Assembly: GCA_001970955.1 (NCBI GenBank)
Contig: MPUH01000178.1
Span: 1 to 64,000, forward strand
Length of the DNA stretch: 64,000 nucleotides
Reading direction: 5' to 3'
Source of the DNA: Stentor coeruleus
Lineage: Eukaryota > Ciliophora > Heterotrichea > Heterotrichida > Stentoridae
Below, one piece after another: positions 10,046 through 21,605 of the stretch. The position numbers were made by a program, and so were the translations under genes. Below the pieces are notes generated by a model. The model saw only the letters and a program-made list of their open reading frames with translations. It did not search any database and had not been told where the DNA came from. How positions within the stretch are numbered: the first letter of the stretch is position 1; each line of letters begins with the position of its first letter.

Positions 10046-11116
10046 TTATTTCAACGAATTAAGGAATAAAGATCTAACATGCGACTGAAGTAATGTATCA
10101 TACGAACTTGGCAACGGTAAAGATGATGTAATAAGTGAAGCTATAGTCATTTTAGGTTGCAAATGCCCATCAGCATATATCCTCCCTTCTTGTTCTCTTA
10201 AAGCTTCCTGTAGCATCAACAATGCATCAGGATTTGTAAGAAAAAGTCCTTGCACAGTATGTCCTAAATATTTCTGTAAATAGTCATAAAGCTTTTCTTC
10301 ATAAAAATCCTCAGAACTCAAATATGATCGATCTAAAGGCTCAAGATGCCAATCAGCTGCAATTTTCTTTTCTAGATTCCCTGATATACTTTTTACAAAA
10401 AATAAGTCTATAGTATTTTCAATTCGCATGATGTTATTAAGCGCCAACAAGGTTTTTTTACTAGGTTCATATGAGCTTTCTTGAACTTCTTCGACAATTT
10501 TCGTTTTTTGTATTATAAAAAGCTTATTTACCCCTTCAAGATGATTAGCTTTTATTCTAACAATTTGTCCTGCAGCTTGGAGTTTCTGGATTATTTCCCC
10601 TTTTTTTATAATCCCAATATCGTTAAGGCTGACAATTATCGACTTCTTACAGCAGATCCCAAACATGAAATGTTTTTCTAATTGACTTATAGGGAAATTA
10701 TTATATAAATTCTTAACCCCTACAAGCAAAGATGGTTTAAGCCTAAACATCCCTGTATGTGTATTTTTTTTACATTGAAAAAACCTTATAAAATTCTTTT
10801 CTAATATATAAACCTTAGTCCCTTCAGCATATATATTCACAGTTTCTAAAGACTTTGTTTGCAAATGTAGTCCAGAATTGTAATAACCTAAAAGGACGTT
10901 ATGTCTATAAAATATCCCTAAGTCTATAACCCAATATTGAAGCTCATTTTCACTTTTACCTAGATATTCATAAACTATCGTTTTTTGATATAGCAATTGA
11001 AAAACTGTAAATTCTCTCCAAGTCTCTTCAGTTTTTACAATACAACTCGGTTTTGAAGATTCTATAGTCAAAAAGGATTTCCTTGAGGATATGAGCTCGT
11101 ATAAAGGGTTTTCCAT
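10046..11116 (-). CDS. Conserved-looking hypothetical protein, 356 aa
   Basis: Intact ORF from ATG 11116 (MENPLYELISSRKSF). I do not recognise the family. The first 200 residues look like a beta-rich globular fold with many aromatic and beta-branched residues. The C-terminal third is helical and ends in a short leucine-rich tail (LLQSHVRSLFLNSLK). There is no signal peptide, membrane segment or zinc motif. Codon use and composition resemble neighbouring real genes, and no other frame competes over this length. The upstream flank has nothing distinctive. Confidence 0.75.
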   Translation of the reverse strand: MENPLYELISSRKSFLTIESSKPSCIVKTEETWREFTVFQLLYQKTIVYEYLGKSENELQYWVIDLGIFYRHNVLLGYYNSGLHLQTKSLETVNIYAEGTKVYILEKNFIRFFQCKKNTHTGMFRLKPSLLVGVKNLYNNFPISQLEKHFMFGICCKKSIIVSLNDIGIIKKGEIIQKLQAAGQIVRIKANHLEGVNKLFIIQKTKIVEEVQESSYEPSKKTLLALNNIMRIENTIDLFFVKSISGNLEKKIAADWHLEPLDRSYLSSEDFYEEKLYDYLQKYLGHTVQGLFLTNPDALLMLQEALREQEGRIYADGHLQPKMTIASLITSSLPLPSSYDTLLQSHVRSLFLNSLK

Positions 11117-12218
11117 TTATATATTTTTTGATTAAATGAACTATTATTTATAACTATATAAACTTATAGTATTAATTACCTTGATGACTCTATATTTTAT
11201 ATCTTAGACTTCTTTATTTTTTATTGCAGGCATTTTATGCTAACTTGAGAGGTAGGCACTACAACTTTGGCTTCTTTGGTTTTATGTATTTTCGTATTTT
11301 TATAATAGTCTTTCTGGGCTAATTTAGTCTCCCTTGTGGCTTTGCCGTCATGCAAAATAGCTTAAAACTTTCTAATAGCAAGTTTGAATTTGGCATCATA
11401 GGATTCAGATTTTTAAGTGCTACTTGTAATTATTATATTAACATATTTTGACATGAAAATATAAGGGACATTTTAAGATTAAGTTAATTTTGAGAGAGAT
11501 TAGTGCAATTAATGTTAAGGTATTATAAGATTCTTTTTGCTAAGATGGACTGCATTGCTTATGTTCTAAATAATAATTTATATCTAAATTAAATGATATA
11601 GCATTTGATACAGATAAAAATGATGAAATGAGATGAAATTCAGGGGTGATTTAATAAAGATGTAATATTTACATGCAAGTTAGGATAAAGATTTAAATTT
11701 TAATGTAGGATTTTTTAAGTATTTATAATTTGAGAAAGCAATTTTGATGATAGAGAGCACATTTTTTTTTTTAAACTTTAGGTCTAGGCTTTGCATTTCA
11801 TAATAAGTATAACTTGAATATGTATTAAAAGCCTAATTTAGTTAGATTTTTGAAATTACTATTTTATATTAAAATGCTAGATTATAAAATATGTCTTGGA
11901 TAATTTTAATTATATTTTTCATGTGATAATATAGGTTCCATAATATTTTCGGGAAAAAATTAATCATCAAATAGCATTAAATATAAAATATAAAATGTAT
12001 TCTATACTAGTGTCTCATTAGCATTAGTATTTTACTCAATTAGACTAAAAACTGAAATTTATTATATAGGCTCATATCATTCAGAAATTCATTAAGTTTT
12101 TTCTACACCCCATATATTCATTTAAAAGCACTTTATATCGAACCAATTAATTTTTTAAACTTAAACTTACTCCTAAGCATTTCTTCATATATTGAATAAA
12201 TTCACCAACAGGCAAATA
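11117..12218. other. Spacer between divergent genes with one small broken frame
   Basis: About 1.1 kb separating the starts of two divergent genes. It contains the small frame at 11221-11454 (listed separately). The rest, including a run of T at 11763-11772, shows no gene. Confidence 0.5.
11221..11454 (-). pseudogene. Small basic protein-like frame with two in-frame TAA codons
   Basis: From ATG 11454 (MSKYVNIIITSST) the frame runs 78 codons to a TAA at 11221. It is broken only by two TAA codons, before KSESYDAKFKLAIRKF and before AILHDGKATRETKLAQ. Spacer of this base composition would be expected to show roughly seven stops in such a length, so it looks coding-derived. The product is Lys-rich and soluble. 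No family is recognised. It may be a decayed small gene. Confidence 0.3.
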
Positions 12219-15200
12219 ATGTTTTTTGTTTTAATGTCCCTAGTTTCTGCTATCGAATATTCAAAAATACCAGCCACAGGCAGTCCTCCAAGCAAAGCAA
12301 CTGCATCATCTGCTGTATATGATCCATTAACTGATAGAATAATTACATTTGGTGGATTCAACTATCAGTTAAACTCAATATCTTCAGACCTTAAAACTTT
12401 TGATCTACAAAAGCATATCTGGGGTGAGATAAAGCCTCATTCTAAGCTTGTCCCACCAGGCTTAGAATCAACCTATCTTTATCTTAGAAATGATAGGAAA
12501 TTATTTGTATTCTTTGGTTCAGGGACTGAAGGAATCAGTAATGAAATTTTTTGTTTCAATTTAAATTCATCTATATGGACTGTGCAAGAAACTACTGGAG
12601 ATACTATTGAAGGAAGAGACCACTATGCATTTACAAGCTTCGAATATGAAGGAAATTCTTACGTTGCTATATTCGGTGGATTAACTTCATCAGGACTGGA
12701 AAAAGAGCTTTACCTGTAAGATTAAATTTAGTATAAATACAAAAACCTTTGAAGTGAAAAAAATGTATAATGGTGGAGAATATCCAGGTATTAGAACTGG
12801 AATTACCATTGTTTATAGAAAAGGGTGCATTTACATGTATGGATACAGCAAAGATGGTATTTCTCATGATCCAATGCGAGCTGGAATTTATGAATATTCT
12901 TTACAAAAAAGTTCATGGAGTTATTTAACATATGATTTCCAGCCTTCTTTAAGAATATTACATTATTCTTATGTATATAATGATGAAATGTATATAATTT
13001 ATGGAGCAAGATTGGATTCAATCATCACATATCAAGAGATATGGAAATACAATTTTGAATTTAAAAACTGGACCTTGTCAATGGACTCTTTAAAACTTTT
13101 TAGAGCTGAAGCTGCGGCAGTAAATGTAGACTCAAAAGTATATTTTCTTTATGGCCGTGACTTATTTAGCATCTATAACACACTTATAGAAATTAATCTT
13201 GGAACAAATCCTATAAGTCTCAAAACAATATCAAGTTCTTTTGATACCCCTCTAAAACGAACTCACCATTGTAGTTTTGTTATTAGCCATTACATTTATA
13301 TATTCGGGGGCCAGTATAAGTATGGAGTATACTTAAACGATATGTGGAGATACAATATATTATCAAATTTATGGGAAGCTATAAGCCCATTAGGAGAAAT
13401 CCCATCGCCAAGATCATTATCTGCATGTACAAAATCAGCAGGAAATAGTCTAGCTGTTTATGGAGGAACTAATGGTGATGATGCCTTTGATGATCTGTAT
13501 TTTTTTCAAGAAGCTTATATGACATGGATTAAAGCTCCTGTTAAAGGCAATAGCCCTTCACCAAGATATTCATCGTGTATTTCCTATTATAATTACAAAT
13601 ATTATATATACGGAGGGCATGATTCGGAAAAAGGGTATAATGAAATGTGGGTTTATGATAACGTCAATGAAAAATATACTCTTCTTATATCACAGGTTTT
13701 AAAATACGCTCTAATAAGATGTAGTTGCTGGATTGATAGAGGTGAGGACTCAATTAGCTTTAATATTATCGGAGGCTCAACTTTTTGGTACAGCCCTAAT
13801 GAAAATTGGATAAAGCTGAATTTGGGTTATGATGGAAAGGTCACAGCTAGCTTAGAACTTATGAATGTTAAATTTATCAGTCTTTCTGAAACCAACATCA
13901 TAACAACTGAAAAGCATATTTATGTAGTTTTTGGATCAACATGGAACAAAGTTGTTGTTGACAATACAACAATAGTAGACCGAGTTACAAAAAGCATTTC
14001 AACAAGGCAGACTTTAATCGATGAAATAGAAATTTATGGCCATTCTGTATCTCATTATGGTAATGCTCTTTATGCATTTGGTGGTGGGATATCAAAAAAC
14101 GCAATCAAACTCCCTAATACAGCAACGAATAGTTTTTTTAAAATAACTAAACTTCAAGATACAGATGAAAGTTATATAGATTGTAGTCCAGGAACTTTAG
14201 TTCCTGATTGTACTCCTTGTCCAGCTGGGACTTATTTTTATAGTAATGAATGTGTTTTTTGTCCTAAAGGGAAATACTCAGAAACCCTTGCTGCTACAAG
14301 TATTGAACAATGTCTTCCTTGTCCTTCAGGGTATTATGCAGATCAATTAGGGTCGACATTGTGTATGCAATGTCCTTCTGGAAGCAAATGCACAATAGGA
14401 TCAAGTAGTATTGATACTTATATAGATGAATTAATCCCTAGTAGCATACAGCCTAAATCGTATAAAGGCCCAACAAGTGTTATATCAAGTGTCGTTGTTA
14501 ATATGTGGTACAGCATTTTATATTTAAGTATTTTTATTGTCTTTTCAACAATAACTATATACTATTTTTGGAAGAATATGAACAAATTCGATATTTTCAC
14601 AAATAACCACAACCATGATCTTGGAGTTCCAATAATCCATAAAAGAACCAATGTCGGAGGGCTTTTTTCATTGTTTTTCATTTTTTCAGCTATAGTTACT
14701 GTTATTGCGGCTATTATGACTTACAGCTTAGATAATATAACAGAAATCAAAGCTCTAGTTCCATCAATAGCCCTTGACTATAGCATATCAGCAAAAAAAG
14801 TTGAAATGAACACAACTTTTTATATATATGGAGGAGAATGTTTGTATAATTCTTCATGTCTTCCTGAGATTATTTATGAGATAAAAGGGTTGTTATATGA
14901 ATCTGTTGAACAAAAATGCTATTTGGAGAATAATAATTGCATTGTAAGTCTGGTATTTAATGAGTTAAGTATAGAGTCTGCTACAAGCTCGGTTTTGATT
15001 GAAATGCGAGAGATTGCGAGCTATGCAAGTTATATTGGGGTTAATATATCTTCATCTTCTTCTATACCATCAGAAATCAGTAGCGCTTTTATTCCTATAG
15101 ACCCTAAATCATCAGATTATATATTTAGAGGGACAACTCCTTCTATAATTTCCTTCAAATTTACACCTTCAGCTTTCACGTCAGAATCTAAAAACTGGCC

Positions 15201-15615
15201 AAGTTTAGAAACTGGATTTCATATATCATCTTATAATGATGCTATTATCGGCTCACTTGCTACACAAAAAACGTAAATATTATTTAGAGTTAACACTCAG
15301 ATATATTTAAGAGCTCAAATAAGTATAACAAAAAGTGATACAGGTATGCGGACACAGAGAATTTTGAACAGTTCGCTTTTTGTGTTTGTTGGAAGCTTAT
15401 TAGGATCTATATTTGGGCTTATGGGAAGTTTTGCAAGCATTATGAGTTTTACTGAAAATTTTATAGATAATTACTCGAACAGAAAGGAGAAAAAAATAAA
15501 TATAGACATGATGTGTGAAAACATTGAAAAATTGCATGACCAGTTTGGAAATTGGAGGATTAAGCAAAGAGAATTCAAGATTCATCCAATAGTTGATATT
15601 ACAACGACATCGTAA
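12219..15615 (+). CDS. Secreted/membrane kelch-repeat receptor-like protein with Cys-rich stalk
   Basis: Three exons joined by a 16-nt intron (12716-12731) and a 15-nt intron (15273-15287) give 1121 residues. The start is ATG 12219, which makes a signal peptide (MFFVLMSLVSA); the longer frame begins at a TTG. About ten kelch-like blades fill residues 15-640 (ITFGGFN, IFGGLTSSG, IFGGQYKYG, VYGGTNG, IYGGHDSEKG, AFGGG). A Cys-rich GCC2/GCC3 (ephrin-receptor-like) module lies at about 646-720, with repeats of the type CPAGTYF, CPKGKYS and CPSGYYA. Membrane helices lie near 755-779, 807-832 and 1036-1065, with a short basic tail. The topology suggests an extracellular propeller on a stalk. A paralogue lies at 59249-62630. 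Function is unknown; adhesion or sensing is an inference. Confidence 0.88.
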
Positions 15616-15897
15616 TTATAGGTTTTAATAGTTTAGTTTATCATAAATGTTAAGGTTGCTGTGGAATATTTATAATGATGAAGAAGCTAGGATATGCTGA
15701 ATATTAGATCAATGCATGGCAATTCCTAATCAATAAAAGATGACTATTTCATCACCAACCCATCTCATGCAAACTCATCTTTTCTCAACTTCTTTATCCA
15801 CATACTAAATCCCAACTCACCATGTAAAATCCTCAAAGTGTCTCCTTCAAAAAAATCACATAAAATATTGAATTTATATTATCCAATCTATAAAACC

Positions 15898-17256
15898 ATG
15901 GAAAAATCAAAAAAGTTCCAACAAAAAGAGCATCTCACAAACCCACTACTTGAGTCCATGTCCAAAGCTTCCTCATACATTCAAAGCCAAGATTTCTCAT
16001 CAGGTCTAGAAGAGCTGAAAAAATGCGAAAAATCCTTAGAAGTCTTAGTAAACCGAAATCTTACGCTGGACTCTGACCTAATTCTCGTAACCCTCCACAA
16101 TATTGCCCTTTGTTACCAGCGGCTAAACAATTTCATAGAAAGTTCAGCTTATTTAGAAGCTTGTGTATATAACGTAAAGTCCAAACTCGGTAACTACAAA
16201 TCCCCAACAATAACTCGCAAGTCTGATAAAATAAGGAAAATAAGATACTTGTGCCTCCTCTACATACAATTAGCAGACTGTTTTGCTAAACAGAAAAACC
16301 ACCCTAGCGCTTTGGACACAGCAAAAAAAGCTGTTAAAGCCTCAATCCTATCAATAAAGCTTTGTTTAAACCACTGCACTAATGTCAAACTCAAAAAACT
16401 CCACTCGCAGTCACCTTTAGCATCAACAACAAAACCTAAAGGGCACTACGATTTTTTTAATGAAGCCCACGACTTGTTACAATTTTTATATTTACTGATG
16501 AATGGTAAAAGCTCGAAAAAAACTCCAGATGAACTCACTCTAAGAACAGTCCTCGGAGGGCAAAAAGGTTCAGACTGGATAGAAAAAGTTACTTTTGATG
16601 AGATTTTCGAAATCAAACACCTGGCTATTAATGAACTCAAAGCTTTGCATAGTATAAAAGTTGAACTAAGCAGGGATTTCATGCTGGATAAAATCTGTAT
16701 GGCTATAAGTTCTTATTATTTGGTATATCGGGAGTTTGATATAATTTCTCAAGAGCCTATAAAGGCTAAAGGCTTTATAAAAAGGGCTATTTCGTTATGT
16801 AAGGCTTTTGTCCCACCTTCATGCCCTCTGTTTTCTACATTGACTAAAGAGTATTCTAAGAAGTATATAAGCAAAAGTCGTATGGGTAAAAAATCATCAT
16901 TAAGAAGTAGATCAACGAAAGAGGTTAGGAATGATAAACAGAAAAGTCAGAAAAAGCTTAAAAAAACACATATTGACGTTAAAGTTATACCTTGGATTGT
17001 TAGAAGTGAAAGAAATAAATTAAGTACTGGGAAGAAAGACCCCAATGCACATAGTGAAGAAACCCTTAAGGCTAAAATGCAGATGTCCATGGAATGCTTT
17101 GAGAAAACTGAACCAGAACCCCCTTTGAGTGAAGAGAGTAGTGAGGAAATATGCAATAATGAACTACAAATTGGGCTTTTTTCAAGTGACCTTTATGGAG
17201 ATTATTATGAAGAAGAACCTGATAAATATGAATATATGCCTTTAAAAAGAAATTAA
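15898..17256 (+). CDS. TPR-like helical repeat protein with basic C-terminal region
   Basis: 452 residues from ATG 15898 (MEKSKKFQQKEH); the open frame extends 20 codons further to a GTG, but nothing supports that start. Residues 15-180 contain paired helices with TPR character: ASSYIQSQDFSSGLEELKKC, LHNIALCYQRLNNFIESSAY, YIQLADCFAKQKNHPSALDT. The middle part is helical. Residues 340-400 are strongly basic (Lys/Arg/Ser), and the end is acidic (PPLSEESSEE and YYEEEPDKYEY). TPR arrays bind other proteins; such proteins are abundant in ciliary assemblies of ciliates, but the role here is not known. The upstream 120 bases are very C-rich and G-poor. Confidence 0.75.
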   Translation: MEKSKKFQQKEHLTNPLLESMSKASSYIQSQDFSSGLEELKKCEKSLEVLVNRNLTLDSDLILVTLHNIALCYQRLNNFIESSAYLEACVYNVKSKLGNYKSPTITRKSDKIRKIRYLCLLYIQLADCFAKQKNHPSALDTAKKAVKASILSIKLCLNHCTNVKLKKLHSQSPLASTTKPKGHYDFFNEAHDLLQFLYLLMNGKSSKKTPDELTLRTVLGGQKGSDWIEKVTFDEIFEIKHLAINELKALHSIKVELSRDFMLDKICMAISSYYLVYREFDIISQEPIKAKGFIKRAISLCKAFVPPSCPLFSTLTKEYSKKYISKSRMGKKSSLRSRSTKEVRNDKQKSQKKLKKTHIDVKVIPWIVRSERNKLSTGKKDPNAHSEETLKAKMQMSMECFEKTEPEPPLSEESSEEICNNELQIGLFSSDLYGDYYEEEPDKYEYMPLKRN

Positions 17257-17650
17257 TTTATAAACTACTAAGCTTTTGTAATATTAATAAAAATCTTATA
17301 TAAAAAATCTTTCTAATTTATATCTTCTGAAATACACAATGCAACGTTAGAGTATGTGTGAAAATAAGAGATTGTAAAGAATTACTGAGAAAGCACTGAA
17401 AAAATGTCAAAATTATTGAGATATTGTAGATTAAGAGTTAATAACCATGAAAAAAAATCCTCAACTAAGTTAATACTATAAATCTTATAAAATTTATAAG
17501 CATCTAATTCAACTGATATCAGTTTTTATTATAATATTTATATAAAAAACAGCAATCTTGTAATTTTCTCTAATTTTAACACACAATTTTCATCTCCATC
17601 AGCAAAAAACATTCAAAATCCCAATTGAATTTAAAAATGATATAAACTTC
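17257..17650. other. Spacer
   Basis: AT-rich spacer between two plus-strand genes. The last 60 bases before the kinase start are C-rich. No gene seen. Confidence 0.6.
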
Positions 17651-19140
17651 ATGGACAGTAAAAATGATAAGAAAGTTAAAACAATCGGCCAGTACACTTT
17701 GGGCAAAACTATCGGCCAAGGAACTTTTGGCAAGGTCAAATTGGGCACACACATTTTGACTGAAGAAAAAGTTGCCATAAAAATTTTAGAAAAAGACCGA
17801 ATAAAAGATGTTTCTGATATTGAAAGAGTAGCTCGAGAAATTCATATTCTCAAGCTAATACGTCATCCGAATATAATCCAACTTTATGAAGTATTGAATA
17901 TTTAGATAATAGAAACACCTCAGCATTTGTTTTTGATTATGGAATATGCAAGTGGCGGCGAGTTGTTTGATTATATTGTGGCGAATAGTCATTTGGAAGA
18001 TAAAGAAGCATGTTGTTTTTTTCAGCAAATAATATCAGGAGTTGAGTACATTCATAAACTTGGAGTGGTGCATCGAGATTTGAAGCCGGAGAATCTGCTT
18101 TTGGACAGTAATAAGAACATAAAAATAGTTGATTTCGGACTTTCTAATACTTATAAGCCAGGGGAGTTGTTGCAGACAGCATGTGGAAGCCCTTGTTATG
18201 CTGCTCCAGAGATGATTGCTGGAAAAAAATATATAGGGTCAAGAGTGGACTTGTGGAGTACTGGAGTGATATTATTTGCTATGGTTAGTGGGTATTTACC
18301 ATTTGAAGATCCTAATACTGCTGATTTGTATAAGAAAATCCTCAGTTGTAATTATGAGACTCCTGAATGGGTATTGATTTGACTAAAGATATGATTTCAT
18401 GTATACTTGATACTGATCCTGACAAGCGGTATACAATTGAAGATATTAGAAAACACTCTTGGTTCAATCAAATCTCGACTAAAACTACTGAAGGAATCCT
18501 TGTTGGCTACACTCAAATTCCTATAAACAAAGAAATCCTCCAAAAACTCAGTGACTTCAATATCAATATTGAGCATGGACAAAAATGTATAGAAGCTAAT
18601 AAGCATAACCATATAACAACAACCTACTACCTTCTTATGAAAAAATACCTAGCAAACGAAGGTGTTATCCAGTTGCCAAGTGAAAAAACTATTTTTCCTC
18701 ATCCTCCCTTACTACCTTTTGCTCCTCTTCTATCTTTAAACATAAAACCCAGTTTACGTCATAGAAAATACATAGAAAAAAATTTCGAAAGCACAGAAGG
18801 ATCATTTTTACATGGTAAAGAAATAGGGAAAAAAAATACTTCCCCAACTAGGGTTATATCAACTAAGTCCAATAGTCATATAAAAGAAAACATTCCTAAT
18901 ATTAAAAACATAAGAAGCAGAAGGTATGTTAGCACTACTAAAGGTACTATTAAAGAACCTCAAAGGACTGGATCACGACCAACAAGGCTACGGACACAAA
19001 AAATCAAAAGTGTTCGGGCCTGTTCATCTAAAAAAATAAATCAATCTTTTGATTATAGGCAAAATACACTTAATAGTTCATATAAAGCAAGTCCCAAGTT
19101 CCAGGAAATGAGTTTTTTTTTAAATAAATTAAAGCTATAA
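17651..19140 (+). CDS. SNF1/AMPK-like serine/threonine kinase, with a 15-nt intron and one frame break
   Basis: A kinase domain fills about residues 10-270: glycine loop IGQGTFGKV, ATP lysine in VAIKIL, HRDLKPEN catalytic loop, DFGLSN, and a T-loop LLQTACGSPCYAAPE with the activation Thr as in SNF1/AMPK/MARK kinases. An intron at 17891-17905 removes an in-frame TAG and joins IQLYE to IIETPQHLFLIMEYASGGEL. Near 18368-18376 the frame is off by one base: YETPEW continues as IDLTKDMISCILD in another frame. The apparent GTATTG there does not give a 15-16-nt intron, so a one-base loss or sequence error is likely. The tail is basic and low-complexity with no obvious UBA or KA1 domain. The family senses energy or polarity cues. 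The stop lies 40 bp before the next start. Confidence 0.85.
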
Positions 19141-19180
19141 ATTGTTTTACACTAAGAAAATTCTTATAAATAATTAGGGA

Positions 19181-20026
19181 ATGGATTTGGAGGACCTAAA
19201 AAAACTTATTGATAAACACCCAAAGATGGAGATAATTGAAGCACTTATTGCTGGGATAGTCATTGGCACTACAAAGCTGTCAGCATCTTTGATTTTTAGG
19301 TTTATTGCTGAAGCTTCGTCATCTTTGACTACAATAAATCAAAAATCTGATTTTTATAGCTTTCTTTTAGAAAACAATTTGGGGAAAGCTAAAGAGCTTA
19401 TATCATTGTCGAAAGCTAATAGAACTACGGTTATTAAAAAAAAAATTTTTTATAAACAGGAATATCCTTGTAAACTATGCAAACATTCTGTGCCTGATAT
19501 GGAAATTCAGTATTTAGAAACTTGTGCTGACTTATTTCATCCGAAATGCATAAAAAATTATATAGAGTTACTAATTGACAAACAGATTTTCCCTTTAGCC
19601 TGCCCAGAATGCAATACAGAGATTATAGAAAAAGATATAAGCAATAGAATTGACGCTGAGCATTTCCAAAAACATCAAAAAACAGGGATTATTATAGCAA
19701 TGGGTGGGCATTTAAGAGTTTTAGAATGTAAAAATTGTGGTACTAAACTTGAAGTAGATAGTACTAATACAAAAAGAATCGGGTGTCCTAAATGCAGAGT
19801 ATCTTATTGCTTGAATTGCATGCTAGAATTTCATGATAATCAAACATGTGATGAGTATAAAAAAATTGCTTCTATGAAAAAAAAATGCCCTGGGTGTTCA
19901 GAGCTGATTTTGATTAAGAAAAAAGGAATTCAAGTTTGTAAGTGTACTGCCCAATTTTGTAGTGAGTGTTTGAATTATTCGACACATTGCAAATGCTTAG
20001 CTTTTAAAGAAAATAAGTCTGCGTAA
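19181..20026 (+). CDS. RBR (RING-IBR-RING2)-type zinc-binding protein, catalytic Cys apparently missing
   Basis: 281 residues. The N-terminal 90 residues are helical. From about residue 97 come RING1 (CKLC, HPKC, ACPEC), an IBR-like part (ECKNCGTKL, GCPKC, YCLNCMLEFHDNQTC) and RING2-like part (KKCPGCSEL, CKCTAQFCSEC, then H and CKC). This order is that of RBR E3 ubiquitin ligases, which pass ubiquitin through a RING2 cysteine normally found in the motif GCNHMxC. Here the matching segment reads GIQVCKC, so the catalytic cysteine seems replaced by Ile. Either it uses the nearby Cys or it acts only as a binding protein. It follows the kinase gene on the same strand with a 40-bp gap. Confidence 0.8.
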   Translation: MDLEDLKKLIDKHPKMEIIEALIAGIVIGTTKLSASLIFRFIAEASSSLTTINQKSDFYSFLLENNLGKAKELISLSKANRTTVIKKKIFYKQEYPCKLCKHSVPDMEIQYLETCADLFHPKCIKNYIELLIDKQIFPLACPECNTEIIEKDISNRIDAEHFQKHQKTGIIIAMGGHLRVLECKNCGTKLEVDSTNTKRIGCPKCRVSYCLNCMLEFHDNQTCDEYKKIASMKKKCPGCSELILIKKKGIQVCKCTAQFCSECLNYSTHCKCLAFKENKSA

Positions 20027-20161
20027 GATTACAGGATTATTTCAAGATTAAAAATTGGGTAGGATGTGAAGAAAATTATAGTTTTAAAAATAATGAAGGA
20101 TTTTTTTAATGTAAAATTGCTGATTTTATTATAGGAATCAGGCTATGACAAATCATTTTTA

Positions 20162-21058
20162 TTAGCTAAATCTGTTTTTGTTGAGATCATCTTGTAGCTG
20201 CTCAAGACGGCGAAGATTATCGCTTATATCATCAAGATTAAGTTCTTCCTTTAGGTTTCGTGATTTCTCGATATTCAGCTTAAGATCACGTTGTTTAGGA
20301 TTTTTACATTCATCGAAAAATTCACGTTTTTGCTCTTTGGCTGCGAGTTTTATTTTCAAGTTTTCATTTTCTTTACGGAGATATTCGATTTCTTCAGCTT
20401 GCTCTGCTATCTTTTTGTTTCGTTTCTATATATAAATTACACCCAGTTCATCTCGTAAGTGCTTTTCATTGAGTTGAGCAATTTCTAGCTGGGTCTGCAA
20501 ACGGATTAAGTCTTCATTGACTTTTGTATTTAAAACGATGTGCGTATCATATCTATCATTATTGCTTTTAAAACTTGAATTTGTATCAAGATTCCTTTTT
20601 TCAACAGACTTAGGGACTGGAGGTTTTTGCTCAAATAATGGAGAATCAGGGTGTTTAGGTATAATTTTAGTTTCTAAAACTTTTATATCAGATGGTTTCT
20701 GAAGTTCTGTATTTGATGGATTTCTTTGAATATGACCTTCTGCTGATGATCGTGGCCTCGGACGTGAAGGTTGTATATAAATATTCCCATTAAACTGTGG
20801 TAATGGCCCTTCAGGTGGTATTTTCGTAAAAGGTTCCTGCAGTTGTCCTATTTTCACTAACTGCAAAAGAAATTTCGCGTACTTGTTCCTATTTTTTTTC
20901 CACAGCGGATTTGCCGTAATTTGGCAAAGTTTTTTTGACTATATATAATATACCCATTGCTCAATTCTCACTTTTTCATGTTTCGACATTGATCCATAAT
21001 GCTTTTCTACTTCCAACATTGTCTCTATGAATTCCTCTTCAACCTTGTCCTTTTCCAT
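20162..21058 (-). CDS. CEP112-like protein: DUF4485 domain plus coiled coil
   Basis: Three exons joined by 15-nt introns at 20939-20953 and 20426-20440 give 288 residues from ATG 21058 (MEKDKVEEEFIETMLEVEKH). The DUF4485 domain of the centrosomal protein CEP112 is clear at about residues 10-90: EQWSKKLC, KKNRNKYAKFLLQLVKIGQL, EPF and PPEGPLP. A Ser/Pro-rich linker follows, then a coiled coil from about 200 to the end (LQTQLEIAQLNEKHLRDEL, EQAEEIEYLRKENENLK). Each piece alone looks like a shadow ORF; splicing makes one continuous protein. CEP112 is a centrosome/flagellar protein, so a basal-body or ciliary role is likely by homology. Confidence 0.85.
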
Positions 21059-21356
21059 TTTCAAAAAATATCTTAGCTGTTTTATACTTCTAAATGATTT
21101 TCTGTAATTTTTCTATAATCATTATACTTTTACTATAATATTCAACATAAAATTATTTATTACTATAAAGTTTTCAAATTTATTTTGCCATATAAAATTT
21201 CTAGAAATCTTCTAAAAAAAACATAAAATCTAAGAAAAACAAACAAAAAAAAGAGAATTTACCAGAAATTCTAAGGAAAAATACACAAAAGGTTTTTATT
21301 ATTTCATCTTGAAAAGTATTAGGAAATATACAAAATATACACTTAAATCTTAGTTA

Positions 21357-21605
21357 ATGGCCTGGCGGGATTATAATATTATGGACTGGACCTGGAATGC
21401 AAATGGTAAACGATATAAAATATCTGCCCCTAATGACACAAAACGCAAAAGATTTCTGACAGCAGACATCACAATGGAAGATGAAAGTATCATTTATAAA
21501 CGCAGAATGCAACAGTATCAATATAAAATAGATAGAGAAATAGCTTTATACAAGCAACAAATGCATGAAATCGAGTATAATAAATGCTGCAGAAGACAAT
21601 GGTAA
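21357..21605 (+). CDS. Small hypothetical protein, 82 aa
   Basis: Short ORF from ATG 21357 (MAWRDYNIMDWTWNANGKRY), three Trp in the first 13 residues, then basic and helical with many Gln, Tyr and Arg (YKRRMQQYQYKIDREIALYK). It ends at CAA TGG TAA with no suitable intron that would continue it. The richness in Trp, Met and Gln is unlike translated spacer, and the flank before it is G-poor, so it may be real. No family recognised. Confidence 0.45.
   Translation: MAWRDYNIMDWTWNANGKRYKISAPNDTKRKRFLTADITMEDESIIYKRRMQQYQYKIDREIALYKQQMHEIEYNKCCRRQW

Noticed and set aside
18371-18388. 18-nt GTATTG...AAAG as a third-size intron in the kinase
   Set aside because: Removing it produces an immediate TGA in frame, and all supported introns are 15 or 16 nt.
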